A stretch of 64,000 nucleotides of DNA from Lysinibacillus fusiformis (GCF_016925635.1 NZ_CP070490.1:1674001-1738000), one strand, 5' to 3'. Shown: positions 45,999-55,461, counted from the stretch's first letter. Made by a program: numbers and translations. The notes: generated by a model from the letters alone, not told the origin.

Positions 45999-47078
45999 CT
46001 AAAGCTCCCCCTCAAGAAAATGGATAAGGTATATTTCTGGTCTAGCAAGAAATTCTTTAAAACTACATAAATCAGCATATTCCTCATGCTCTACATCATA
46101 GCACCCCACTTGCCCCTCTCCTTTTGGATTCCAGACTATTTGCAAATCAGAATAATTGTCGATATTTGCGGAAAGAAGAAGGAGCTTTCGACGACCCAAC
46201 TTCATCTCAATTGTATCGGTTAGTTTAAAAAAATCGATATAGTGAATGCCATAGTCATTTGGTGCAAGTTCGAGATGCAATCGATCGTCTGTCAGAAAAT
46301 TCACCAATTCATCTGGTAATTTGTATTTTTTTAATGCCTCTTTTTTGTTCTCTAAAGTATGAAATTCAATAGGTTCTAGAGCCTTCAAATAATTTGCTAG
46401 TTCCATATTTTTCATACCTACTGCAATTGTATAAGCCCTCTCCCCATCTTTCTCCGCTAAAGTGACAGTTGCACCTCGTTCAATCAAGTATTTCACCATA
46501 GCGATATTACCCATTCGTGTTGCAATTGTTAATGGTGTTGCCTCATAGGGATAGACCATGTCAGGCTTTTGATAATTAATATCTACTCCGTGATCAAGTA
46601 AATAAGTGACAGTTTTCCTGTCAAAATTCGACACAGCCTGACGTAATACAACTCCCCCATGCAGCTTTATATCAAGTCCCAATTCATGAATAAGTGGGAT
46701 ATTTCTTTTATTGCCATAGTAAGCCTGAGAGTAGGCCCCAGATCCAACTTGATTACAGCCATCTAATCTTGCCCCTTGTTCAACAAGGTAACGTACGATA
46801 GTTTCCTTACAATATCGAACAGCTCTTAAAAAAGCAGGATTTTTTTCCACATTTAAATTGACCCCAGATTCAACTAATAATTTTACTACCTCAAATCTTT
46901 GTGCAATCAATGCTAAATCCAACGGGCTTAATGATGTATGCGGACTTAAACGTATCTCTTCTTCAATATTCCAGCCTTTATCCCTCGCAGCCTGCAAAGC
47001 AGTAATATTGCCAGTATAGATATGCATTGCAAGCTCTGGTAGTTCTTGAAATGTTCCAATATCTTGTAGCTTAATCAT
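45999..47078 (-). CDS. Ankyrin-repeat protein with SUKH-like C-terminal domain
   Basis: A protein of 359 residues. About six ankyrin repeats occupy residues 10-230 (for example LSPLDLALIAQRFEVVKLLVESG and TPLTIATRMGNIAMVKYLIERGA, cited in part). The last 120 residues are not ankyrin: LPDELVNFLTDD near the start, a strand-rich middle, and a late GCYDVEHEEYADLCSFKEFL, which looks like the SMI1/KNR4 (SUKH) fold. SUKH domains often act as immunity proteins to polymorphic toxins. No toxin gene is adjacent. It is a single gene with ATG at 47078. The SUKH assignment rests on pattern only. Confidence 0.75.
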   Translation of the reverse strand: MIKLQDIGTFQELPELAMHIYTGNITALQAARDKGWNIEEEIRLSPHTSLSPLDLALIAQRFEVVKLLVESGVNLNVEKNPAFLRAVRYCKETIVRYLVEQGARLDGCNQVGSGAYSQAYYGNKRNIPLIHELGLDIKLHGGVVLRQAVSNFDRKTVTYLLDHGVDINYQKPDMVYPYEATPLTIATRMGNIAMVKYLIERGATVTLAEKDGERAYTIAVGMKNMELANYLKALEPIEFHTLENKKEALKKYKLPDELVNFLTDDRLHLELAPNDYGIHYIDFFKLTDTIEMKLGRRKLLLLSANIDNYSDLQIVWNPKGEGQVGCYDVEHEEYADLCSFKEFLARPEIYLIHFLEGEL

Positions 47079-47285
47079 CTATAGATGGGCTCCCTTCTAA
47101 CATTTATAAAAAGTATAGAAAACAACCACTTACAAAACAATGGGACATAGAGCTATAGTGTCATAAAATACAAGGCAAGATTTATATTAATTTTGACGGT
47201 TCTTTTATTAAAAAGAACACAACTGGATTAAAAATTTCCCAGGAAAGGATATATTCTAATTAAAAAGAGCTCTCAATCTGAGTAG
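47079..47285. other. Intergenic region left of repeat copy 4
   Basis: No gene is seen. The right end, GCTCTCAATCTGAGTAG (47269-47285), is an exact copy of the first half and loop of the mqo terminator at 49368-49384 on the far side of repeat copy 4. Confidence 0.5.
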
Positions 47286-47635
47286 AAGATGATGTCAACG
47301 GCAGAAAAAGTAACTTTGCAAGGTGAGAGGTTGATTTCCGTTCCGCCAGCGTCCTTTCCAGGGGGCGTCCGATGAGCCGCTTCACTCACTTACGTTCGCT
47401 CCAGGGTCTCATCTGTGACGCTAATCCCCTAGGAGTGACGCTGGCTCCACTCCAATCAACCATTCTGAAAATGTCTTTCATACTAGTAGTAGTGAACAAA
47501 ATAGCCCATTATTTGTATGATTCGAGAAAGGATAGGATCTTATTATCAATATGGAGTGACAACACCCCTCACTTTATTTGAGAACCTTTTCTAAAAGGAA
47601 ACATTTTTGCGAGTTGGAGTGGTAGGCTACTTGAC

Positions 47636-49227
47636 CATAGCCGTGTCCTTAGTGATTTCCTTTATTCGTTGGTTCATATTTCTCTTATCAAGGTATAGAT
47701 AAGTACACTTGATAAAGGAGGTCCAGCAAAATGAAACCAGAAAATATTCAATTACTTGCGCCACTTTTTCAGATACTTGGGAAAAATGAAGTAAAAGAGG
47801 TGGGTAGATTATCGGGTTTTATTCAACGCGAGCGTTCGTTTAGTGCGGCACAATTTTTACACTTTCTGTTTTTGAAAAAGAGTGAGATTATCAGTGATTC
47901 GCTTGAAACGCTTTGTACGGACTTGGCGGAGCAGGATATATTTATGACGAAATCGGCTCTTAATAAACGCTTTGATGAACGGGCTGTTACTTTTTTGGAA
48001 ACCATTTTTGGACGATTATTCAAAACGCAGCTTCAACTCGCCTTCTCCAAGCTAACGGGATACACATTTACTCGAATACGTATTTTAGATAGCACAACGA
48101 TCAAATTGCCAGATGCCTATCAGGGAAATTTTCAGGGTGTCCATTGTTCGTCTGTTAAAGTGCAAGTGGAGTTTGATTATTTAACCCAACAGCTACTTTA
48201 TTTTGATTTAATGAACGGACGTGATGCCGATAATCCAGCAGGAATGACGCGATTACCTTTGATTCAGGAGAGAGAACTGGTTCTACAGGATTTAGGCTAT
48301 TTTCAATTCGATTTTTTTAAAAAGGTGCACGCAAAAGGTGCTTTCTATATCACAAAAACGAAAAAAGATACGCAATTGTTTGTCGAAGTAAGTCATCCAC
48401 CTCGTCATCCAAATGGGAAATTGATTGAAAGTCGCCGTTACAAACAAATTCATTTAGAAGAAATCGCATTAGATATGGTACGTGGCGAATACAAAGAGTG
48501 GTCCCAATTATTTGTAGGACGACACGAAAAAATGCCTGCACGTTGTATTCTCTATCGCCTCTCAGAGGAACAGAAAAAAGAGCTACACAAGCGGGAAAAA
48601 AGAAGACGTCAAAAGAAACAAGGGCAAGTCCATAAAAATGAAGTAGAACAAATACCTGGAGTGGTCATCTATTTAACAAATGTACCAGAGGATATGCCAG
48701 CAAGTGAAATTCATGAACTTTACCGATTACGCTGGCAAATCGAGCTCTTATTTAAAACATGGAAATCAGATTTAGAAGTCGATAAGGTGAAGAAGGTGAA
48801 GATTGAACGATGGTTATGTCATTTCTATCTTCAAAGTATTGTGCTTTTATTGACTGAAATGATCATGGGAATGATGAGAAATGATCTATGGGTGACAAGA
48901 AAACGGAGGATTAGTGAAAGAAAGACGGTCCGGTTGATTGCGAAACAAATAAATCGACTTTTAAAAAGTATGTGGCATTCGAAAAAACAGCTATATGTCT
49001 ATTTCGATACGCTCACCCGAAACGTTTCGTCATTTTGCCTAAAGTGTAAAAAACGCAAAACTTCTTAAAAGTCGATGTAAACCCAATATTTGGATGGATA
49101 ATTTGTATAGTTTATTTAGTGAGGCCATTTTTCCCTCACTCCTTGTGTAATACCCATTTTAAACAGAAGATAAACACACGAAAATCTGGCGTAGGATGTC
49201 TGATGTTTTCTTAAGGACACGGCTATG
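47636..49227 (+). mobile_element. IS4-family (IS231-like) insertion sequence
   Basis: A 1592-bp element with perfect 16-bp terminal inverted repeats, CATAGCCGTGTCCTTA at 47636-47651 and its complement at 49212-49227. It is flanked by 10-bp target duplications GCTACTTGAC (47626-47635 and 49228-49237). It carries one transposase gene. It is inserted inside module B of repeat copy 4. Perfect ends and duplications indicate a fairly recent insertion. Confidence 0.95.
47731..49068 (+). CDS. IS4-family (IS231-type) transposase
   Basis: A DDE transposase of 445 residues, apparently intact. The first catalytic Asp lies in ILDSTTIKLP (near residue 119), the second in LVLQDLGYF (near 190), and the Glu in YRLRWQIELLFKTWKSDL, which is the Y-R-E-K signature of the IS4 family. 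ATG at 47731 follows AAAGGAGG. The basic RRRQKKQ patch near 290 could contact DNA. It moves the surrounding 1.6-kb element by cut and paste. Confidence 0.95.
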   Translation: MKPENIQLLAPLFQILGKNEVKEVGRLSGFIQRERSFSAAQFLHFLFLKKSEIISDSLETLCTDLAEQDIFMTKSALNKRFDERAVTFLETIFGRLFKTQLQLAFSKLTGYTFTRIRILDSTTIKLPDAYQGNFQGVHCSSVKVQVEFDYLTQQLLYFDLMNGRDADNPAGMTRLPLIQERELVLQDLGYFQFDFFKKVHAKGAFYITKTKKDTQLFVEVSHPPRHPNGKLIESRRYKQIHLEEIALDMVRGEYKEWSQLFVGRHEKMPARCILYRLSEEQKKELHKREKRRRQKKQGQVHKNEVEQIPGVVIYLTNVPEDMPASEIHELYRLRWQIELLFKTWKSDLEVDKVKKVKIERWLCHFYLQSIVLLLTEMIMGMMRNDLWVTRKRRISERKTVRLIAKQINRLLKSMWHSKKQLYVYFDTLTRNVSSFCLKCKKRKTS

Positions 49228-49361
49228 GCTACTTGACTCCCGTGGGATAGCGAGACAAGCCTCTCAACGGAGCGATAGCGGAGGTCGCCCATAGGAAAGC
49301 AAGTAGCCTGCAACGGAAATCCATTTTCACCTTTCAATTGACTGTTTTGTTTTTCAACATT

Positions 49362-49400
49362 AAAAAAGCTCTCAATCTGAGTAGATTGAGAGCTCTTTCT
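49362..49400 (-). terminator. Terminator of mqo
   Basis: A 10-bp perfect stem AGCTCTCAAT with ATTGAGAGCT around CTGAGTAG and a run of T on the minus strand. Its first half is duplicated at 47269-47285. Confidence 0.85.
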
Positions 49401-49422
49401 TAAACGCTTACATGACTTACTT

Positions 49423-50904
49423 TTATTTTAAGCCAAGTGCTTTATCTGTTGTTGCATGTAATTCTTTTAGAAGCTCTGGGTTTTCTGCTAATGATAAACC
49501 ATAAGATGGAATCATTTCTTTAATTTTTGGTTCCCACTCCTTGATATGTTGAGGGAAACATTTATTAAGAACCTCAAGCATAACATGTACAGCAGTAGAT
49601 GCACCTGGTGAAGCTCCAAGTAAAGCTGCAATCGAGCCATCAGAAGCACTTACAACTTCTGTACCGAATTGAAGTGTTCCTTTACCGCCAGCTTCTGTAT
49701 CTTTAATAACTTGTACACGTTGACCAGCTACGGTAATATCCCAATCATCGCTCTTCGCATTTGGAATGAACTCACGTAGTTCTTCCATACGTTGTTCTTT
49801 TGAAAGCATAAGTTGTTGGATTAAATATTTTGTTAATCCCATTTCTTTTACGCCTGCCGCTAATAATGTTGTGATATTATGCGGTTTTACTGAAGCAAAT
49901 AAATCCATATTTGAACCTGTTTTTAAGAACTTCGGTGAGAAACCTGCGAATGGTCCAAATAGTAATGATTTTTTATTATCAATATAACGAGTATCAAGAT
50001 GCGGAACTGACATTGGTGGAGCACCAACTTTTGCTTTTCCGTACACTTTTGCATGATGTTGTTCAGCCACTTCTGGATTATTACATTGTAAGAATAAACC
50101 GCTAATTGGGAATCCACCAATATGTTTCCCTTCAGGAATACCTGATTTTTGTAGTAATTCTAGGCTTCCTCCACCAGCTCCAAGGAAGACAAATTTTGCT
50201 GAATGATATTCCATTTTACAGCCGTCTAAATCATGCACACGTACTTCCCATGTACCATCACTAGCTTGTTTTAAACTTTCAACACTATGATTGTAGTTAA
50301 CATCAACATCTTTTGCTTTTAAGTGGTCAATTAACATACGTGTTAAAGCACCAAAGTTAACATCTGTACCAGTGTCAATTTTCGTTGCAGCAATGTCTTC
50401 ACCAGCAGGACGATTTTCCATAATAAGTGGAATCCATTTTTTTAGTGTTTCAGGGTCATTAGAAAATTCCATTCCTTCAAATAAAGGATTTTTTGTCATC
50501 GTTTCATGACGTTTCTTTAGAAACTCAACATTTTCTTTCCCTTGTACTAAACTCATATGTGGTAAAGGCATAATGAAGTCTTGTGGATTATTGATCAGCT
50601 TATTGTTTACAAGATACGACCAGAATTGTCTTGAAACATGGAACTGTTCATTAACATTAATCGCTTTTTTGATATCGATTGATCCGTCTTTTTTCTCTGA
50701 TGTGTAGTTCAGCTCACATAATGCAGCATGTCCAGTTCCCGCATTGTTTAATTCGTGAGAACTTTCTTCGCCTGCTTTTTCAAGCTTTTCAAACACTGTA
50801 ATTTTCCAATCTGGTGCTAATTCTTTGAGTAATGTTCCCAAAGTTGCACTCATGATTCCGGCACCAATTAAGATAACATCTGATTTAATTTGTCTGTTAC
50901 TCAT
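49423..50904 (-). CDS. mqo: Malate:quinone oxidoreductase
   Basis: A protein of 493 residues that oxidises malate to oxaloacetate at the membrane surface and passes electrons to quinone. The N-terminal FAD fold shows [20 protein letters not shown] (cited core [10 protein letters not shown]), followed by [31 protein letters not shown] features typical of the family (core [18 protein letters not shown]) and the late [15 protein letters not shown]. Length is normal. ATG at 50904 follows AAGGAAGG. Single gene with an upstream leader of unusual length. Confidence 0.95.
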   Translation of the reverse strand: MSNRQIKSDVILIGAGIMSATLGTLLKELAPDWKITVFEKLEKAGEESSHELNNAGTGHAALCELNYTSEKKDGSIDIKKAINVNEQFHVSRQFWSYLVNNKLINNPQDFIMPLPHMSLVQGKENVEFLKKRHETMTKNPLFEGMEFSNDPETLKKWIPLIMENRPAGEDIAATKIDTGTDVNFGALTRMLIDHLKAKDVDVNYNHSVESLKQASDGTWEVRVHDLDGCKMEYHSAKFVFLGAGGGSLELLQKSGIPEGKHIGGFPISGLFLQCNNPEVAEQHHAKVYGKAKVGAPPMSVPHLDTRYIDNKKSLLFGPFAGFSPKFLKTGSNMDLFASVKPHNITTLLAAGVKEMGLTKYLIQQLMLSKEQRMEELREFIPNAKSDDWDITVAGQRVQVIKDTEAGGKGTLQFGTEVVSASDGSIAALLGASPGASTAVHVMLEVLNKCFPQHIKEWEPKIKEMIPSYGLSLAENPELLKELHATTDKALGLK

Positions 50905-51290
50905 TTTTACCTTCCTTATATATTAAGATTTGCAGAAAGGATGTAAGCACTCCCACTTTAGAAGTACTGTAGCCATGGAGCAACCTTGGAGCACACCATT
51001 TCTGTATCAATTATTACCTTATTGCAGTTTATCACAATTAGTTCAAGAATAAAATATCAACTATTTATATGAGAGTTATCAGCTTTTTTCGAGCCTTTCC
51101 ATTCATAATTCAAGCAAAAAAATCACTTTTTGTTCTAAATAAAAATTGAATAATTTAAGCTTAATGGAATAATCGGCCTAAAAATGGTTGACATTTTCAT
51201 AAAAAATAGGTTCTTTTTATTATTATATCTGTATAATAACATAAAATATGTAGCTCGTCTTGTTTCTGAACTAACTTCCATCCTTCAAGC
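50905..51290. other. Intergenic region upstream of mqo
   Basis: This 386-bp region has no convincing gene. On the minus strand the part nearest mqo contains a repeated GCTCCA (GCTCCAAGGTTGCTCCATGG) and small hairpins that may form a leader; the distal part is very AT-rich. No known riboswitch is recognised. Confidence 0.4.
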
Positions 51291-52058
51291 TTAACTATCG
51301 ATTGCACTTTTTACATACCATCCATCTATATGAAAACCGCCCATTTGTATTAACACATAATCCACTAATGCTTCATATCGTGCCATCATCTTTTCAGCAT
51401 GGTCCTCTTGCATTGCTCTCATAAAAATTTCTTTAAAGTCAGCATCTGGAAAAGCCGACTTACTATATTTTTGCAGGTATATTGGATCTTCCAGATAGGC
51501 ATGGATTTGATAGAAGGGTATCGTTTCTAGATTTAAAAACTGACAGTACGCTAAAAACAAAATGGCTAATGAGTGATGGTAGGTAAAGGAAAAGTCCTTT
51601 CTCTCTTGCTCATAACAATCCTTTAAATTGTCTAGTGCATCCCATAATTCATATTTTTTTATTTCTAAGAGCGTTTTATTCATTTGTTTATAGTTTTCTT
51701 TGAGGCGCTCTTCTGCTTCAAATTTCAAATCTTTTATTATTCCAGTATAATCAAATAAAATTCTACCTGTTTTAAATTGCACCATCGACATGGTTCTTCG
51801 TTTTTTAAAATCATCTTGGAAATATCCCCGAATTTGACCTGGTGGATTCGCAAAGTATTCAATTAAAAAGCCATCTATAACACGATTGCCCCTTTCCCTC
51901 CACTCCACATTATTTGCCAAAATAATATGGACATCGATATCAGAGCGTTTAGAAGGATTTCCAGTAACATAGCTCCCACAAACGAGTGCTCCTACAACTT
52001 CCTCTTTGTCTTGCCAATCTTTTAAGAATGTTTCTAAGGCTATTGTCCATTTTTCCAT
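51291..52058 (-). CDS. Nucleotidyltransferase-fold protein
   Basis: A protein of 255 residues with the pol-beta-type nucleotidyltransferase motif GALVCGSYVTGNPSKRSDIDVHII near residues 23-46 (core GSYVTGNPSKRSDIDV), giving the GS and DxD metal site. The rest is helical. Relatives include aminoglycoside nucleotidyltransferases and many uncharacterised proteins, so resistance cannot be claimed. ATG at 52058 follows GGAAGTG; a TTG one codon earlier is possible. Confidence 0.78.
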   Translation of the reverse strand: MEKWTIALETFLKDWQDKEEVVGALVCGSYVTGNPSKRSDIDVHIILANNVEWRERGNRVIDGFLIEYFANPPGQIRGYFQDDFKKRRTMSMVQFKTGRILFDYTGIIKDLKFEAEERLKENYKQMNKTLLEIKKYELWDALDNLKDCYEQERKDFSFTYHHSLAILFLAYCQFLNLETIPFYQIHAYLEDPIYLQKYSKSAFPDADFKEIFMRAMQEDHAEKMMARYEALVDYVLIQMGGFHIDGWYVKSAIDS

Positions 52059-52129
52059 CAATCATTCACTTCCTTTTTCTTCTACAATACTATTCAAAAA
52101 ATAGAAAATCTGTTTTACTTTCCACGTCA

Positions 52130-53065
52130 TTATTCAATTTCTTTCACGGTTAATTTCTTTTGGTTAATTTCATAAGTAACTAACACATTTTTAATAATCG
52201 CTGTGTCATCATAGGAAAGGCTAGCTTCAAATTCTATCGTTGCATTTCCCTTCCATTTAAGATGATCCACATAGCTATAGTTTTCATGATCTGTTCGAAT
52301 CCAAGTATCTAAACCTTGTTCAGCACCATATTTAACCCTAGAAGATTCAACTAACTCTGGACTTACCATACGCTCTTCCACGTTGATTACTTCGACAAAT
52401 TCGCTTTTATTAGAATTGGTGACAATGGCGACTAACTTTTGATCAGGTGAAGGGATTATTTTTTTAATATACATAGAGGGGCTGGAGAAGCTGGAATACG
52501 CCTCTAGCACATCATCTTTTATCCGCCAAAGAACATTTTGGCTTCCGTAGTCAGAGTAATTATTGAATAAAGTAAAAAAGATACTCCCATCTGCTAATTT
52601 ATATACATACTGACTTTTAAAGCTTCCTGATAAAATATCTACTGCAAAAATAGCCGCATTCGCAATTTTTTCGTTATCACTTTGTATAAAGGGCTGAATA
52701 GCCTTTAACGCCTTACTTCTAAACTTTTCATTATTATAGCTCTCGATCAATCTATTGATTGCAATATAGATATACTCCTCTTTGTCGCTATCTAGCGCTT
52801 TTAGAAATTTCTCTGCATCATACTCTGTAGCCGGCATTAATTCCATATCCTCTGCCGATAAATAACGAATATAAAGCTCATTATTTTGATGTTTATAGTA
52901 AGCTGCTGCTATTGTGGCAGTAGAAACGGAGCTTACGATCATCATACTTATTACCACAGCCAGCCATTTTTTAGAAAAACTTTTTTTCTTTACATCATGT
53001 TTGGCAGCTTCAATTAACTCTTCCTCTATTAATCCAAACTCTCGATATAGCTCCTCTTTTTTCAT
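52130..53065 (-). CDS. Membrane protein co-encoded with ECF sigma factor (probable anti-sigma)
   Basis: A protein of 311 residues: an N-terminal cytoplasmic helical stretch (about 1-30), one transmembrane helix (about 32-54, WLAVVISMMIVSSVSTATIAA region) and an external domain of about 250 residues rich in strands. It overlaps the sigma gene by 4 bp, the standard arrangement of an anti-sigma factor. The external part is not a recognised domain; the segment near 60-150 has a helical-repeat look. Function is inferred from position and topology. Confidence 0.65.
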   Translation of the reverse strand: MKKEELYREFGLIEEELIEAAKHDVKKKSFSKKWLAVVISMMIVSSVSTATIAAAYYKHQNNELYIRYLSAEDMELMPATEYDAEKFLKALDSDKEEYIYIAINRLIESYNNEKFRSKALKAIQPFIQSDNEKIANAAIFAVDILSGSFKSQYVYKLADGSIFFTLFNNYSDYGSQNVLWRIKDDVLEAYSSFSSPSMYIKKIIPSPDQKLVAIVTNSNKSEFVEVINVEERMVSPELVESSRVKYGAEQGLDTWIRTDHENYSYVDHLKWKGNATIEFEASLSYDDTAIIKNVLVTYEINQKKLTVKEIE

Positions 53066-53619
53066 ATCTGTATCCCCTCGCTTTCCAAATAAAATCTTAG
53101 TTTATTACGTGTCCTAAATAAGTTGGATTTTACTTTACTACTACTCATTTGAAAGTGTAAAGAGAGATCTTTAATAGAATAGGAGTACCAATATCTCAGA
53201 ATAAAAATATTTCTAGATTGTTCATCTAGGGTGTATAAAAATTGGCTAATGTATTGTGCAACTTCACCAGCTTCATAGGATGTTTCTACTGTGTGAGAGG
53301 AAGCTAGACATTCTTCCAGCTCTGCGAGAATCATCTCAAATTCATTACTTCTCTTTTTTGCTGTATTATAGCTGTGCTTATCTAGCGCAATATTACGGAT
53401 GATTCTCCCTAAAAAAATAGATAGTTTTCTTGGTATTTGTGGTGGGATTGTATTCCATGCAGCTAGGTAGGCATCATTTTCACATTCTTCAACATCCCTC
53501 AAATTTGACAAGATTTTTCTCGCAATTACTCTACAGTATGCTCCATATTTCTCCCTTGTTTCCAAAATAGCCTGCTGTGAGCGTTGTATATATAAAGCAA
53601 CTATTTTTTCATCGTCCAT
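53062..53619 (-). CDS. ECF-type RNA polymerase sigma factor
   Basis: A protein of 185 residues with sigma region 2 (YCRVIARKILSNLRDVEECENDAYLAAWNTIPP, cited in part: NLRDVEECENDAYLAAW; then FLGRIIRNIALDKHS) and region 4 (LDEQSRNIFILRYWYSYSIKDLS, cited in part: RNIFILRYWYSYSIKDL; SSSKVKSNLFRTRNKLR). It is encoded upstream of and overlapping its probable anti-sigma factor. Signal and regulon are unknown. Confidence 0.9.
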   Translation of the reverse strand: MDDEKIVALYIQRSQQAILETREKYGAYCRVIARKILSNLRDVEECENDAYLAAWNTIPPQIPRKLSIFLGRIIRNIALDKHSYNTAKKRSNEFEMILAELEECLASSHTVETSYEAGEVAQYISQFLYTLDEQSRNIFILRYWYSYSIKDLSLHFQMSSSKVKSNLFRTRNKLRFYLESEGIQI

Positions 53620-53757
53620 TTGCTTTTTCTCCTTTTATGTACTCTTACTTATAAAGTAGATAATCCAAACAATTGGTTGCATGTAATGAAAAATTTCTTT
53701 AAAAAACCTTCCTTAATAAAAAAACCGTCCTTCTTATAAGGTACGGTTCTCAACATA

Positions 53758-53907
53758 TTAAAATAAACCAGCTAAAAATGTTTGCATAGATGTTGGTAAT
53801 AGCTGAAAGAATAAGCCCTCATATTTAATATCGAGTACACCTGCAATGACAACGATAACAAAAATTAATAATAGAAAGATTTTCTTATTTTTAGAAATCC
53901 AATTCAA
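53758..53907 (-). CDS. Small single-helix membrane protein
   Basis: A 49-residue reading frame from TTG 53907, with AGAGGAG nine bases upstream, containing one strong transmembrane helix (KIFLLLIFVIVVIAGVL). The open frame extends further upstream, but that part overlaps the opposite gene's promoter and has no ribosome site. It is not a family I recognise. It could be a real small membrane protein or chance. Confidence 0.5.
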   Translation of the reverse strand: MNWISKNKKIFLLLIFVIVVIAGVLDIKYEGLFFQLLPTSMQTFLAGLF

Positions 53908-54063
53908 TAGATTCCACTCCTCTGACGTAATAGTAAGCATGTTAAGTATAGATGGATTGGGATGAAATAGCATCCCTATTAACTGCCTGTCACCTAATTT
54001 TACAATGCTACATAAACTAAAATGATACGCTACAAAAGAGAAATATGTAAGAAAGGAATGGCT

Positions 54064-54555
54064 ATGGTCAATTTTAAATCTTTTCGAGGTGTCATCACTC
54101 AAATCAGTGATTTTCCTGTAGGGCAAAACGGGGATAAGAACGGTTGTTATAAAATGATGACCTTAGAAGATGGTGCTGGCGGGGTTGTCAATTTTATTAT
54201 TTCTCCCTCCACCTATTTTGTTAATCGTGAAATTGTTACAACGGGTGAATGGGTAACAGGATATTATGATGGAGATGCACCTGTTCCAATGATTTACCCA
54301 CCTCAATATCGTGCTTTAATTATTGTTAAAGATAACAACTATCAAAATGTAAAGGTAGATTTTTTTAATCATCAATTGCTAAGTAGTGATGGACAATTAC
54401 AATTAAACCTTTCCCCCACTACGGTTATCTCACTTAAAAATGGGCAGCCTTTTTCCAATAATCCTGCAAATCGAAACCTCATTGTCATTTATGGCCCTTC
54501 CACTAGGAGTATTCCTGCCCAAACCACACCGTACGAAATCATAGTTTGGTGTTAA
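54064..54555 (+). CDS. Protein of unknown function, 163 residues
   Basis: A soluble, strand-rich protein. The opening FKSFRGVITQISDFPVG and the central FIISPSTYFVNREIVTTGEWVTGYYDG (core IVTTGEWVTGYYDGDAPVP) recall small OB-fold-like proteins conserved among spore-forming bacilli, but no family name is recalled. ATG at 54064 follows GAAAGGA at 6 bases. It is a single gene with a good terminator. No signal peptide. Confidence 0.7.
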   Translation: MVNFKSFRGVITQISDFPVGQNGDKNGCYKMMTLEDGAGGVVNFIISPSTYFVNREIVTTGEWVTGYYDGDAPVPMIYPPQYRALIIVKDNNYQNVKVDFFNHQLLSSDGQLQLNLSPTTVISLKNGQPFSNNPANRNLIVIYGPSTRSIPAQTTPYEIIVWC

Positions 54556-54574
54556 CCTCATCATTGAAATGAGC

Positions 54575-54614
54575 AACGGCTTAAACCTCACTATGAGAAT
54601 TTAAGCCGTTTTTA
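54575..54614. terminator. Bidirectional terminator
   Basis: An 11-bp perfect stem AACGGCTTAAA with TTTAAGCCGTT followed by T's, between convergent genes. Confidence 0.85.
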
Positions 54615-54621
54615 TCTGTTA

Positions 54622-54906
54622 TTACTTATTCAAATCGTCTTTCATTTCATGTAATTGCTGTTTAATTTGCTCTAGGCTTTCTTTATTTTGCTGCACAATA
54701 TCCAAATGTTCACCATATTGCTCTGCATTGAAACGTGCATTTTCAGCATGCTTAATTTGATTGAAAGCATGTTCTAGCGCTATTTCCTCTGGATGTGATT
54801 TAGCATGCTTCAATAAACGATCTGCCTTTAGCACGGAGTTACTAAACAATGTACTAGGATGATCTTGCTTCCAACTTGTATCGGAGTGCTTAGCCAATGT
54901 ATACAT
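54622..54906 (-). CDS. Small helical protein of unknown function
   Basis: A 94-residue, mostly alpha-helical, charged protein with coiled-coil tendency in its second half (NKESLEQIKQQLHEMKDDLNK, cited in part: SLEQIKQQLHEMKDDL). ATG at 54906 is preceded by GAAGGGAAG. It lies next to the spore protein gene and may also be sporulation-related, which is a guess. No membrane segment. Confidence 0.65.
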   Translation of the reverse strand: MYTLAKHSDTSWKQDHPSTLFSNSVLKADRLLKHAKSHPEEIALEHAFNQIKHAENARFNAEQYGEHLDIVQQNKESLEQIKQQLHEMKDDLNK

Positions 54907-55025
54907 CTTCCCTTCTTAAAAAGTTTTCATTGTTCTAGATGTAGTATTATGAAATGCCCCGAAAATATGTATGGAAGAAAATAACGCCAAGTTACAAAAC
55001 ACAATATTTCCCAGGCTATAATCAA

Positions 55026-55051
55026 AGAACTAAGGCTACTGCCTTAGTTCT
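55026..55051 (-). terminator. Hairpin after spore protein gene
   Basis: An 11-bp perfect stem AGAACTAAGGC with GCCTTAGTTCT around TACT, followed by TTTGATT on the minus strand. Confidence 0.65.
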
Positions 55052-55085
55052 CCCCTCAATGTAATGAATAGTTGTCAAATATAAA

Positions 55086-55295
55086 TTAGTGCCAGGCAGT
55101 CCTCTCACTGGCTGGTTGCTTGCTACCGGTTTTTCCTTGTGTTTCAGCAAAGTTGTTGATTTGTGCTGAAGCTGAATCAAGCTCAAACTCAGCACCAAAC
55201 TCCTCACGATGAAGTTTCTGACGCTGTTGGTTTGTTTTATTTGCACTTCTCGTACCATTTGTTGTTTTGTTACGATTTGTATTCATATTTGACAT
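55086..55295 (-). CDS. Gamma-type small acid-soluble spore protein (SspE-like)
   Basis: A 69-residue protein very rich in Asn, Thr, Gln and Ala. The section QQRQKLHREEFGAEFELDSASAQINNFAETQ contains the FGAEF element that is the GPR-protease-type site of gamma SASPs (core EEFGAEFELDSA). Such proteins store amino acids in the spore core and are degraded on germination. ATG at 55295 follows GGAGG at 6 bases. A possible sigma-G promoter (GAATG, 16 bp, CATAAAC) lies upstream on the minus strand but is weak. Confidence 0.8.
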   Translation of the reverse strand: MSNMNTNRNKTTNGTRSANKTNQQRQKLHREEFGAEFELDSASAQINNFAETQGKTGSKQPASERTAWH

Positions 55296-55461
55296 AACCA
55301 TCCTCCATCGATTATTTGAAAAGCTTTAAAACTGTTTATGTGTTTTAGGAACTTTTCATTCTAAAGTTTGTCCAATGAGAAAAAAACAATGTGCATTATT
55401 TTTTTTATTTAGCTAAGTATAGTGTTGAGGCTTTTTCAATTTCTAATTGTTCGTAAGTCGC

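Larger units (their letters stand above)
47286..49367. repeat. Dispersed structured repeat, copy 4, interrupted by IS element
   Basis: Same orientation as copies 1 and 3. Module A lies at 47329-47461. Module B begins at 47625 and ends at 49308, split by the insertion sequence at 47636-49227. The outer left end lacks TGTTGAAAAA and starts at AAGATGATGTCAAC, as in copy 2. Module B here is about 14 bp shorter in the segment around the tandem GCGGAGG. Flanked by 17-bp direct repeats GCTCTCAATCTGAGTAG. Confidence 0.83.

Noticed and set aside
47286..49367. Composite transposon made of repeats and IS element
   Set aside because: Only one IS copy exists here and its target duplication lies inside the repeat, so the two elements inserted independently.
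51291..52058. Aminoglycoside resistance nucleotidyltransferase
   Set aside because: Only the general nucleotidyltransferase motif is visible; the fold is shared by many proteins unrelated to resistance.
53908..54126. Long N-terminal extension of the small membrane protein at 53758-53907
   Set aside because: It overlaps the start of the divergent gene at 54064, has no ribosome site, and its residues look non-coding.
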